A stretch of DNA of 64,000 nucleotides, from the NCBI GenBank assembly GCA_964575335.1, contig CAZNPU010000004.1, positions 153,222 to 217,221 of the forward strand, read 5' to 3'. The DNA comes from CAZNPU01 sp964575335 (GTDB lineage Bacteria > Planctomycetota > Phycisphaerae > Phycisphaerales > SM1A02). Position 1 is the stretch's first letter. The number at the start of each line of letters is the position of its first letter. Of this stretch, positions 9,043 to 16,785 are shown one piece after another. Position numbers and translations under genes: made by a program. The notes beneath the pieces are model-generated. The model saw nothing but the letters and a program-made list of their open reading frames with translations. It had not been told where the DNA came from and did no database searches.

Positions 9043-9122
9043 GGGTTGGCTCCTTCCGTGGATTGCGGAACGATGAAGCGCGCTGCGCAACGATGCGCAT
9101 CTGCAGATGCTTCAGCGATCCT

Positions 9123-9146
9123 CGCCAAGGCGTCCGTGCCTTGGCG
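9123..9146 (-). promoter_or_regulatory. Hairpin with GGA hexaloop in the csrA leader (candidate CsrA site)
   Basis: CGCCAAGGC and GCCTTGGCG form a perfect 9-pair stem. On the minus (mRNA) strand the six-base loop reads ACGGAC, matching the ANGGAN loop seen in high-affinity CsrA targets. It sits about 80-105 bases upstream of the csrA start and 85 bases after the fliW stop. There is no T-run, so a terminator is less likely. Confidence 0.5.
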
Positions 9147-9229
9147 TTGTCAGCTTGTGCTGCTTTGTCCAGGTCCGCCCGCCGTTCGGGCCACCGCGAC
9201 GCCGCAGCGTTTCTCCGGTCTCCGATCGC

Positions 9230-9676
9230 TCAGGCCGATACAGCCTGGGCCGTCTCACCCAGTTGCACAATTTCATGCCGCGTGGTCCAGCGCTTCTCCG
9301 CCAGCACAAGCTGCATGCCCCTGTGGTTCTTCAGGTTGATCACCAGCGGTCCCTGCAGGTTGGCGGTGAGCGTGCGGCCGTATTTGTTCACGATCACAAA
9401 GACCTGCGCGTTCTCCAGCTTGTCCAGGCCAAGCTCTTCCATTTGCTCACGCCGAATCGTCGCCTCGTAGTCCGTCACCCACAGCGTGGGGTCGGTGACC
9501 ACGAACGCCAGTTCAGGCGATTCGAGCGACTGCAGCCAGAAAAATAGTCCTTCATCATCGGGCTGCAACAGCGCGAATGATTTGTAGCTGGAAAAGCCCA
9601 GCAATCCTGCGGGAAAGGTGATGATCCGATTCTCGTCGAGATCCACCATGCCAAAGCGGGTCGTCTGCACGTTCAT
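9230..9676 (-). CDS. fliW: Flagellar assembly factor FliW
   Basis: A 148-residue FliW: it binds newly made flagellin and, when free, antagonises CsrA allosterically. The start MNVQTTRFGMVDLDENRIITFPAGLLGF matches the family opening (TTRFG, IITFPxGxxGF), followed by SYKSFALLQPDDEGLFFWLQSLESPELAFVV and the LENAQVFVIVN strand. ATG 9676 is chosen because GGAG precedes it by eight bases; an in-frame ATG at 9694 would add six residues. csrA follows 187 bases downstream. The shared 20-base motif (9691-9710) lies immediately upstream of the start. Confidence 0.93.
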   Translation of the reverse strand: MNVQTTRFGMVDLDENRIITFPAGLLGFSSYKSFALLQPDDEGLFFWLQSLESPELAFVVTDPTLWVTDYEATIRREQMEELGLDKLENAQVFVIVNKYGRTLTANLQGPLVINLKNHRGMQLVLAEKRWTTRHEIVQLGETAQAVSA

Positions 9677-9690
9677 GCGAACGCTCCAAT

Positions 9691-9710
9691 CCATCGGCCT
9701 GCCAGTCCTT
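9691..9710 (-). promoter_or_regulatory. Second copy of the flagellin/fliW leader motif
   Basis: Minus-strand AAGGACTGGCAGGCCGATGG matches the flagellin A leader motif (6800-6781) at 16 of 20 bases, with an unbroken TGGCAGGCC core. It ends 15 bases before the fliW ATG. Here the spacing gives GG-N10-GA rather than GG-N10-GC, so a sigma-54 reading is weaker. Confidence 0.35.
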
Positions 9711-9900
9711 GGTCACGCCGCTCTCGACTCCAAGAGCAGCCACTCGACCTCCTGTCACAGCTCGCCATCCCGGCCGGGAGGATGCGAGCCTTTACACTTG
9801 TTTGTCCATCACATTGGCATGCACGCTGATGCGCACGCGCCCCCTCAACCGGTGCACGGCGCCAACGCTGCAGAACCAATGTCGTACGCTGTTTCATGGT

Positions 9901-11880
9901 TTATCTCAGAAAATCCAGGAGGCTCATTGAGGCTGTGTGTGACGCCGTGGTCAGCGCTGCCTGCAACTGCTGCATCTGCGCGGAGAAGCGGGTAGCCGCC
10001 TCGACGTAATCCAGATCCTGAAACTGACTCTTCAACGCGGTATCCTGGATTTTCAAATCCTCTTCACGAGTAATGGCATCCGATACTTGCCTGCTGCGAA
10101 CTCCGACGTCCGCCCGTGCAGACGCGATTCGCGTGATGTCGTCATCCAGACGCTCTGTTGCAAGCGCTATGCCACGCTCGTCATTGGCCATTAGGGCGTC
10201 ACGAAGGGCGATAAGATGCGTAAATACGCTGTCAACGGCAATTGTTGCGCGATCTTCGCCGGTCAAAGTTGCGCTTGAGGTCGAACCGAGAATGCCCAAA
10301 TCCGCAGCCGCAAACGAACCGTTGCGCGCTTCCACGCGCGTTTCGCCGCCCGCGGTGTTGTCGGTCAGCGCAATGCCGTTGCCCTCTGCAGCCAGATCTG
10401 CGATGAACTCCGCAGGAACCGCAATGCCCGCTCCCGCTGCTGCCGCGTTGATCTGATCCAGCACGTCCTGCACGGTTTCCACATCCTGCAGATCAACGTC
10501 GAACGAGCGGCCGTCTTTGAGCGTGATGCGAAAGTCCACGTCCATCGCCGGATCGGGCAGCCCCGTCACCGGATTGATGCTGCCGCTGCGATACTGCACG
10601 CCGCGTCCATTGTTGAAATCCGCCAGCAGTGTGGAACCGATGAACGAGCGCACGCCAAGTTCGCTTGCCGTGCTGCCGCCGCCCACTTCACCGATGCTCA
10701 TGTTTCCACCGGAAAGCTCATTGACGAAGTTCAACCGATCGCCGGTGGCTGCGATTTCCACGCGAATGCCGATATTCAGCCCCGCGACGAGGTTCATGAT
10801 GTCCTGCACGGTCTGTGCGCCGGAAAGATCAAGATCGCGCGTCTGGCCGCCGTTGGACAGGCGAATCGTCCCCAGCGGAACGCTCACGCCAGACAGCTCG
10901 CTGAGCGCAGTGTGTTCCGTCAGGCGCGGATCAAGGTCGCTTCCAGTGCCTCCGCCCACAGCATACGTGCCGGTCAGCCCCAAATCGGCAGCAGTGGCGG
11001 GCGCGGACAAATCACTGATCGTGATCGCCACCGTATTGCCCGCAATGGCAAAGCGATTGCCCGTTACAGCGTCGATTGACACGGTGGCGGCTGCATCAAC
11101 AGTCTGAATCGCCTCCTGCAACAGTTCTGCAACATCGCCCACCGTGTGCGCGGAGCTGAGATCGACCGTCAGATCGGTGCCGCCCACATCCACGTTGATC
11201 GAGCCAAGACTCACCCCCAATCCGCGCGCGCCGTTCAGATCGCTCAGCCGCGTATCGCTGGTCATGGCAGGATCAAGATCACGATTGCCTTGCACGCGAG
11301 CGCTCATGGCCCCGAACACCGCTGCGCCGGAGGTGGTAATTGAAATCGACCGCGACAGCCCCAGATCGGTCGACAACCCCTCACCCTGACCGCGATATTG
11401 ATAACCGCTGAGCAGGCCAGCAAAGGGCGCTTGCCCCGTGGCGGTGCCGCCAAAAAGGTAAAGCTGTTGATACTGATGGTTGCCGATGCGGACCATCTCC
11501 TGCAGCATCGAATCGATCACCGCCGCCTGATTGGCTCGCGTCTGCGCATCGCTGCCCACGCCGATCTGACTCAGGCCGATGCTCTTGGCCTCCAGCAGAA
11601 TGTCGCTCGCCTCGCCCAGCACGGCGTCGGCAGTGTTCAGCACCGCCTCTGCATGCGAGAGATTGCGCAGCCGCTGCTCGCGCCGCTCCAGCATGTCGTC
11701 CAGCACGCTGACCGTGCTTGCACCGATCACATTGTCCGAAGGCCGATTGATCAGGCGGCCGGTGGCTAACTGAACGTGCGTCTGCAACAGGCGCTGGTTG
11801 GTCGAAGTGATCGACCCCAGCATCATCTGTGATGACAGCAGGTTCGGAACGCGGGCCAACGTGGAGGGAATGAACGTCAT
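9901..11880 (-). CDS. flgL: Flagellar hook-associated protein 3 (FlgL), enlarged
   Basis: A junction protein between hook and filament. The N-terminus (PSTLARVPNLLSSQMMLGSI, LATGRLINRPSDN) and C-terminus (DLDYVEAATRFSAQMQQLQAALTTAS..MSLLDFLR) match FlgL and flagellin-like D0/D1 domains. At 659 residues it is about twice the enterobacterial length of some 317. The extra mass is three successive related blocks (roughly residues 215-310, 315-410 and 420-530), each with a LSxL-G pattern, a GG-containing beta hairpin, VDLSxAxTVxD-like sequence and an IN/LN helix. They probably form surface domains. It follows flgK after a 41-base gap, consistent with a flgK-flgL transcript. Confidence 0.92.
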   Translation of the reverse strand: MTFIPSTLARVPNLLSSQMMLGSITSTNQRLLQTHVQLATGRLINRPSDNVIGASTVSVLDDMLERREQRLRNLSHAEAVLNTADAVLGEASDILLEAKSIGLSQIGVGSDAQTRANQAAVIDSMLQEMVRIGNHQYQQLYLFGGTATGQAPFAGLLSGYQYRGQGEGLSTDLGLSRSISITTSGAAVFGAMSARVQGNRDLDPAMTSDTRLSDLNGARGLGVSLGSINVDVGGTDLTVDLSSAHTVGDVAELLQEAIQTVDAAATVSIDAVTGNRFAIAGNTVAITISDLSAPATAADLGLTGTYAVGGGTGSDLDPRLTEHTALSELSGVSVPLGTIRLSNGGQTRDLDLSGAQTVQDIMNLVAGLNIGIRVEIAATGDRLNFVNELSGGNMSIGEVGGGSTASELGVRSFIGSTLLADFNNGRGVQYRSGSINPVTGLPDPAMDVDFRITLKDGRSFDVDLQDVETVQDVLDQINAAAAGAGIAVPAEFIADLAAEGNGIALTDNTAGGETRVEARNGSFAAADLGILGSTSSATLTGEDRATIAVDSVFTHLIALRDALMANDERGIALATERLDDDITRIASARADVGVRSRQVSDAITREEDLKIQDTALKSQFQDLDYVEAATRFSAQMQQLQAALTTASHTASMSLLDFLR

Positions 11881-11921
11881 AAGAACACCACAGCGTCAGA
11901 ATTCCTAACTTTCTTCCACCA

Positions 11922-13616
11922 TCACGCAATCGACATCAATGTCTGCAGCGTCTCATCAATCACGCTGATGAACCGTGCCGCAGCCTGGAATTGCCGCTGG
12001 AACGTCATCAGGTTGATCGCTTCCTCATCCAGCGACACGCCAGCCACCGACTGCACCTGTGCGGAAAGATTTTCCTTCACCAGCGCCGATGACTGCACCG
12101 CCGCATTTGCTGCTCCGGTCCGTACCGCCAGCGCGTTGACCGACTGCTGCCAGTATTCGCGCAAGCTTCGCCCGCCAAGTCCATCGAGCCGAGTGTCCTG
12201 CAGATTCGCAATCGCTAGCGCTGTTCCATTGCTTCCAGGAACGTGGCCATGCCCCACAGCCAGCATGTTCGGATTGTCGCGCAGGATCTGACTGACGTCG
12301 ATATCCGCTGCATTTGAACCGGTGAAAAATGTATTGATACCCAGCGCAGCAAGCGCGCCGCTGGTATCGTCGGAAAAACTGATTTCATAACCGGCGCTAG
12401 CGTTCAACGTCAGCGTGTTGGCTGCGCTGATGCTCGCCTGCACATTCGGCACGCCGACTACGGTATTTATTTCATGAATAAGATCATTCAGCGACATTTC
12501 GTTGCCGCTGACATTGATCTGATGAGACGTGCGCACGCCGGTCTGCGCATGCGTCACGTGAATAAAGAAACTTCCGTTTTCGATTCGGAACGGCAACCCT
12601 GCAGCACTTGCATTGAGATTGGCGTTCAGATCTTCAACCGCGTACGTTCCCGAGACGCTGCTGAAGCCTTCGCGAGCCTGCCCCTGCGAATGCAAACGGT
12701 TGACCTGAAAAATAAGCTGGTTTGCAAATTCATCAATCTGATGAATGACCGGCCGGATCGTTTCCTCGCGCTGCCGCAGCAGGCCGCCGATCGAGCCGGC
12801 ATGAGCTTGCAGATGCGTGCCGTCTGCCGCCACGCGAAGCTGCACCTTTGTCTGTCCGCCGTCGGAAACCGTGCGCAGTTCCAGGCCGCGTGACACGCTG
12901 TTGAGCACCACCGGCACTGATCCGACAAAGACGTCCACACTGCCGTTGGCTTGTTCGACAGTGTTCACATCAATATATTCAGCAAGCTGATCAATCAGCT
13001 GATCGCGCTGATCGCGCAGCGCGTTGGCCTGCCCTCCGCCGCCTTCGGAAACTGAAATCTGGTGATTGATCTGCGCGATGCGATCCAGCAGATTATTTGC
13101 GGTCGCCACCGTGTTACCCAGCGAGCGGTCAACTTCATCCAGCACCACGTTGTAATCGTTGCGCATGGACGCGATGCGGCCGGCCAGATTGCGTCCCTGC
13201 TGAATCACCGTGCTGCGCACCGCATTGTCGCTGGGGTTGTTCGCCAGCTCTGAAAAGCTGTTGAAAAAGACGCTCAGCAGACTAGAAAGATCGTTGTCGG
13301 TGAGTTCGTTCTGCAGCGATTCAATGGTGGAAAGAAACCGCTGATCGATCACGTCGCGGTGATACTGGCTGATCGCATCCCGATACCGCGACTGCAGCGC
13401 GACGTCGACCTCGCGGCGAACCGCCAGAATCTGCACGCCCATGCCGACTTGAACATTGCGCCCCACCGTGCTGCCTTGCGTCGGCCCCAAATGGATCGAC
13501 TGGCGGTGAAACCCCACCGTGGCAGCGTTGGCCATGTTGTTGCCCGCCACCTGCATCGCCGCCTGGCTGGCAAGCATCGCCGATCGACCAACCTGTAATG
13601 CGCTGTTCAGACTCAT
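11922..13616 (-). CDS. flgK: Flagellar hook-associated protein 1 (FlgK)
   Basis: The first hook-filament junction protein, 564 residues against 547 in enterobacteria. The N-terminus SALQVGRSAMLASQAAMQVAGNNMANAATVGFHRQ is the rod/hook N-domain, with NNxANxxTxGxxRQ typical of FlgK. The C-terminus has SLDEEAINLMTFQRQFQAAARFISVIDETLQTLMSI, the helical D0 domain with the LxxFQxxYxAxAR pattern. A middle region contains another flagellin IN-like strand set. It is followed by flgL. The 428-base gap upstream, with its AT-rich palindrome, separates it from flgN and probably holds its promoter. Confidence 0.94.
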   Translation of the reverse strand: MSLNSALQVGRSAMLASQAAMQVAGNNMANAATVGFHRQSIHLGPTQGSTVGRNVQVGMGVQILAVRREVDVALQSRYRDAISQYHRDVIDQRFLSTIESLQNELTDNDLSSLLSVFFNSFSELANNPSDNAVRSTVIQQGRNLAGRIASMRNDYNVVLDEVDRSLGNTVATANNLLDRIAQINHQISVSEGGGGQANALRDQRDQLIDQLAEYIDVNTVEQANGSVDVFVGSVPVVLNSVSRGLELRTVSDGGQTKVQLRVAADGTHLQAHAGSIGGLLRQREETIRPVIHQIDEFANQLIFQVNRLHSQGQAREGFSSVSGTYAVEDLNANLNASAAGLPFRIENGSFFIHVTHAQTGVRTSHQINVSGNEMSLNDLIHEINTVVGVPNVQASISAANTLTLNASAGYEISFSDDTSGALAALGINTFFTGSNAADIDVSQILRDNPNMLAVGHGHVPGSNGTALAIANLQDTRLDGLGGRSLREYWQQSVNALAVRTGAANAAVQSSALVKENLSAQVQSVAGVSLDEEAINLMTFQRQFQAAARFISVIDETLQTLMSIA

Positions 13617-14044
13617 GACGCGATGGCTTTCAACAAGTCAATGATGGTGAAGTTTCGATCAATCCGTGCATGCGTCGCCGCGATGCCAAAGAGAAAAACT
13701 GGAAGTTGAATCGTTCACGCTGCATTCGCTATAGCCCAATCACTGTGTGATTATGCAGCTTGATGACCAAATCATTCCATGACAGAGCCAGGCGACTGTG
13801 CGTCTTATGAAACTTAGAATGTTCCGCAACTTGTTTTATCTGCAAATACAGCATCTGATACGCTGATCCCGACAGATTACACCTGACATTTGACCGCCAT
13901 AATGGTTCATGGCTGAAGCGTCAGATTCAGAATTTCAAATTTCAAATTTGAAATTTCAAATTGAATGCTTCAGGCCTGAACCGCATAACTTCCAGTTACA
14001 ACACAAAACTCATAATCTGATCTCAGAATATTGACTCTCCGAGG
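13617..14044. other. AT-rich intergenic region upstream of flgK
   Basis: 428 bases with no gene, visibly richer in A and T than the neighbours. It contains the large palindrome at 13931-13962 and TTCAGGCCTGAA (13969-13980), a perfect 12-base palindrome. It separates flgI-flgJ-flgN from flgK-flgL and is the natural place for a flgK promoter, although I could not assign a sigma-factor consensus. Confidence 0.6.
13931..13962. repeat. AT-rich palindrome built from TTTCAAA heptamers
   Basis: A perfect 20-base palindrome (13937-13956) centred on AAATTT extends to 32 bases with one mismatched pair. It is also a tandem array: TTTCAAA, TTTCAAA, TTTGAAA, TTTCAAA. Flanking GAAGC and GCTTC (13914-13918 and 13967-13971) are complementary too, so the whole stretch could extrude or fold as a long hairpin. 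Confidence 0.8.
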
Positions 14045-14593
14045 CTAACTCTTTATATCCACCAGGGATTGCACCTGTGCGCCGAGCGTGATGCGGCCGC
14101 GACTGCCGTAGACGCGAGCACGGCTCAAGGCTGCGTGCACGGTCTGCAGAATGCCGCTCATATGCCGACTGAGCGCTTCAGCAGCAGCACGGACAATCGC
14201 ACTTTCGCGCCTGACAGCTTCCAACGCATCGCGAAGCTGCGCTGCAGCCGTCTGCAATGCTGAGCGCTGCGGCTCGCTGGCCTGCAGTGCGATTTCGCTG
14301 ACCGTCAGCGGCGCGCTCGCATTGGGCGCAAGCGACTGCGTGATGCGGCCGATCAACTCCAGGCGATGCTTTTCAAAATCGCTGATCCGTCGAAGTATCG
14401 TGTGCTCCTGATTGCATATCTCGCTGATCGCGTTGATGTCAGCGTGACGGATCGCTTCGCGCTTGCGCTCAATGCACTGAAGCAGGCGTTGATGCCCCTC
14501 AAGCTGCACCAGCAGAATCTTCTCAAGCGCCTCCACCATCACCGCCAGATCAACCACCGGCGCGTTGCGGGAGCTTTGCTGTTTTTCAGCCAT
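14045..14593 (-). CDS. FlgN-like flagellar export chaperone
   Basis: A 182-residue, almost wholly helical protein with heptad-like spacing, as in the FlgN family (PF05130) that escorts FlgK and FlgL to the export gate. Visible features are MVEALEKILLVQLEGHQRLLQCIERKREAI at the N-terminus, then EICNQEHTILRRISDFEKHRLELIG, which resembles the FlgN core (LxxLLxxExxL..Kr.Al......l..i...E). ATG 14593 has AGGAGG seven bases upstream and overlaps the stop of the flgJ-like gene by eight bases, so translation is probably coupled. Position next to flgK and flgL supports the role. Confidence 0.75.
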   Translation of the reverse strand: MAEKQQSSRNAPVVDLAVMVEALEKILLVQLEGHQRLLQCIERKREAIRHADINAISEICNQEHTILRRISDFEKHRLELIGRITQSLAPNASAPLTVSEIALQASEPQRSALQTAAAQLRDALEAVRRESAIVRAAAEALSRHMSGILQTVHAALSRARVYGSRGRITLGAQVQSLVDIKS

Positions 14594-15005
14594 GCGCCGC
14601 CTCCTTGCTGCGGGCAGCATTGATGCCGACATCAATGGCCTGGCCGGATGGTTGCGGCATGAATCGCTCTACGATCTTGTCCACCAGCGGGAAATTCGAC
14701 GCCTGGGCGATCCGGTCAGCCAGATGCTGATGCAGAACCGGGCCAAATCGACGCTCCACTATGTTTGTTGCAAATGGTCCGGGCGTCTGCAGCGGGCTGT
14801 TCTGCAACGTCTGCAGCACCGGAACCAACAGCGCCGACGCCACCAGCTCCGTTGCCGCTTCGCGCAGCGGCGCTTCTTCGCCTGAATCGGCTGCGGCTTG
14901 CAGCGCCTGCGCAAAGCCCTGAGCTGATTGCGCTCGATCATGAGTACGCAACGTTTGGGCTGACTCAAGCCAAGGCGCTGAAGTTGTTGCTGCGGTCACG
15001 TTCAT
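14586..15005 (-). CDS. FlgJ-like rod-binding protein without muramidase domain
   Basis: A 139-residue protein matching the rod-binding part of FlgJ (PF10135): FAQALQAAADSGEEAP...ELVASALLVPVLQTLQN and a C-terminal helix LADRIAQASNFPLVDKIVERF. Full-length FlgJ (about 313 residues in Salmonella) adds a peptidoglycan hydrolase domain, which is absent here, so rod penetration of the wall must use another enzyme or none. Its ATG overlaps the flgI stop (ATGA), and its stop overlaps the flgN start, giving a tightly coupled flgI-flgJ-flgN set. Confidence 0.75.
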   Translation of the reverse strand: MNVTAATTSAPWLESAQTLRTHDRAQSAQGFAQALQAAADSGEEAPLREAATELVASALLVPVLQTLQNSPLQTPGPFATNIVERRFGPVLHQHLADRIAQASNFPLVDKIVERFMPQPSGQAIDVGINAARSKEAAHG

Positions 15006-16123
15006 TCGTGGACGATCTCCGCATGCAGTGCGCCGGTCTTGCGCAGCTCGTAAATGATTGCGATCTGATCAGCAACCGGCACGTTGAGCTGCTTGAAAGC
15101 GTTGAGCAGTTCGATGAGCTGCGTGGAATTCCGACTCAACCCGTCGGTGGTGTCGAGCCCCGCCCAGCGCGTTGTTTCCACCAATGGTCGGTCGGGTGTG
15201 GGAACAGGCGGCGGCGTGATGCTGCTGATGGTCAACCCGCGATGCGTAATGCCCACAGGGCCAATCTGCACGTTGCCCGTAACGGTAATGATGCCTTGCT
15301 TTTCGTTGATGACGATTCGCGCTTCGGTCTGCAAAAGCGATGGATCGATCGGAATCGTCATGAGCGTGGCGATGAACTGAGCCGGGCGCTTGCGATCGGG
15401 TGCGGGCAGGAGAATCTTGATGTTCTTGGCGTCTTCCACCACGGCGATGTCGGCATAGCCGTCCATCACGAACTCATCATTGATCGCGCTGGCGATCGTG
15501 GTGGCGACCGGATAGCCCGCATACTGATCTTTCAGCACCAGCGTCATGGTGCCGGCCCGGGTCACGGGATTGGTGCGAATGTCGCGCAACATCTGACCGC
15601 CCTGGCGCACTACGCCCACGCGCGGATTGCTGCCTTCGATCACAATCGAACCTTCCGCAAACGCCAGCGGCTCAAGATCCGGCACATCCGGGCGCGGCAG
15701 GCGCAGCGGCGAGACAATCAACCGACCGCCTGCCAGACTCTTGGCGTTGAACAGCGTCGCCACCTGCACATCCAGCCGATCGCCTTCCCGAACGCCGGTG
15801 GGTGGAATGTTCATGGAGACTTCCACCAGCGCGTAGGCGTCGGCTTTGATCAGTTCATCCAGCGACATCACCGGATTGCCCAGGTTCTTGAGCAATTCCG
15901 CATACGGCCGAACCGCAAGCAGCGAATCTTTGGAGTTGTCGCCGGTGCCATTAAGGCCGATCACGATGCCCATGCCGGTGAGCACGTTGCGTTCGTGGCC
16001 TTTGATGCGCACCAGATCCTGTATGCTCGTTGCGCATACATCGGCAGCAATTGCGCCAAGCGCAAGAACAACGCAGAGAAGCCAGGCTGTCAATGGCAGT
16101 TTTCGAGCATTCATTGCGGTCAT
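15002..16123 (-). CDS. flgI: Flagellar P-ring protein FlgI
   Basis: Forms the periplasmic P ring around the rod. The 373-residue protein begins with a signal peptide (basic start, hydrophobic LTAWLLCVVLALGAIAA, then Ala-rich cleavage area) and continues IQDLVRIKGHERNVLTGMGIVIGLNGTGD, the FlgI opening. Further FlgI stretches are VSPLRLPRPDVPDLEPLAFAEGSI, VVRQGGQMLRDIRTNPVTRAGTMTL and a C-terminal LNAFKQLNVPVADQIAIIYELRKTGALHAEIVHE. ATG 16123 is set by AGGAGGT eight bases upstream. A P ring implies an envelope with periplasm and outer layer. First gene of the visible flgI-flgJ-flgN unit. Confidence 0.95.
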   Translation of the reverse strand: MTAMNARKLPLTAWLLCVVLALGAIAADVCATSIQDLVRIKGHERNVLTGMGIVIGLNGTGDNSKDSLLAVRPYAELLKNLGNPVMSLDELIKADAYALVEVSMNIPPTGVREGDRLDVQVATLFNAKSLAGGRLIVSPLRLPRPDVPDLEPLAFAEGSIVIEGSNPRVGVVRQGGQMLRDIRTNPVTRAGTMTLVLKDQYAGYPVATTIASAINDEFVMDGYADIAVVEDAKNIKILLPAPDRKRPAQFIATLMTIPIDPSLLQTEARIVINEKQGIITVTGNVQIGPVGITHRGLTISSITPPPVPTPDRPLVETTRWAGLDTTDGLSRNSTQLIELLNAFKQLNVPVADQIAIIYELRKTGALHAEIVHE

Positions 16124-16306
16124 ATCCGGGGACCTCCTGTCCGTGGACGATTTCGCACCAGATGCCAAGCAAATGCCGGGCCAATGCTCAGCGAGCGTTG
16201 CAGTTCGGCCCGCGCTTCAACGAAAAAAGGAAAATGCATCGCTCTTGCTGCAGTTCGTACCTGGCCCACAGCAACAGTGAGTTGACCAGCCGCCGCCGCA
16301 GCAGCA

Positions 16307-16345
16307 GCGACAGCGACAGCGACAGTGACAGTGACAGTGACAGCA
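16307..16345. repeat. GACAGC/GACAGT hexanucleotide tandem repeat
   Basis: Six consecutive GACAG(C/T) units, three ending in C and then three in T, run into CAGCAG. The array lies about 180-220 bases upstream of flgI. Being a multiple of three and outside genes, length changes would alter promoter spacing rather than reading frame. Confidence 0.85.
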
Positions 16346-16451
16346 GCAGATCAACTGATCCGCGCGCCGAGTCGATGCGCCCCACCACATTCATTGCCTT
16401 GGCCTTGATGCCGGATTTGCAGGCAATGCAGAGCAGACGTGCACCGGCGAG

Positions 16452-16483
16452 TTATTTCGGATTTTCCCGAAAATACGAAATAA
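16452..16483. other. AT-rich hairpin in the divergent region
   Basis: TTATTTCG-G-ATTTTC and GAAAAT-A-CGAAATAA pair around a CC loop, with a single G/A mismatch. It lies roughly midway in the intergenic region. No T-run follows on either strand, so an operator or structural role is as likely as termination. Confidence 0.55.
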
Positions 16484-16524
16484 GCATCGAATCGTCAGCC
16501 GGGCGATGGTTTTCCGCAAATGGC

Positions 16525-16554
16525 GGAAGGTCTTGGAAGGTCTTGGAAGACCTT
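16525..16554. repeat. Decamer repeat forming an operator-like inverted repeat
   Basis: GGAAGGTCTT occurs twice in tandem, followed by GGAAGACCTT. Units two and three make AAGGTCTT-GG-AAGACCTT, a perfect 8-base inverted repeat with a 2-base centre. This looks like a dimeric regulator site about 230 bases upstream of the GT-C-like gene. Confidence 0.5.
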
Positions 16555-16785
16555 GGATGATGAGTGCACGCAACGAGTGGACGCGCTCATGCGGCAAGGC
16601 GGCTTCTCACTGCTTTTTCACCAACACGCAGCTCCATCCCACTTCCCTCCCTGCTGCGCTCTCCGCCTGTTGAACTGCCACTATGCATTGATTGATCAGC
16701 CGGCGGGCTGACCGGTTGACTTTCTGTCTGCTGTGGTGCGCGATACCGTGTCAGCAAACGGTTCGCACCAACCACGCACCAACTA

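Larger units (their letters stand above)
16124..16785. other. Divergent intergenic region between flgI and the GT-C-like gene
   Basis: About 660 bases holding the promoters of two divergent genes and, in order: a hexanucleotide GACAGY repeat (16307-16345), an AT-rich hairpin (16452-16483), and a decamer repeat whose third copy is inverted (16525-16554). Open frames across it are low-complexity and not credible genes. Confidence 0.6.

Noticed and set aside
13931..13980. Possible CRISPR-like or tandem repeat array in the flgN-flgK gap
   Set aside because: Only four adjoining heptamers with no spacers and no cas genes; it is a palindrome, not an array.
14765..16285. 506-codon plus-strand frame across flgJ-like and flgI
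   Set aside because: His/Arg/Gln-rich antisense frame of two coupled flagellar genes; no supporting features.
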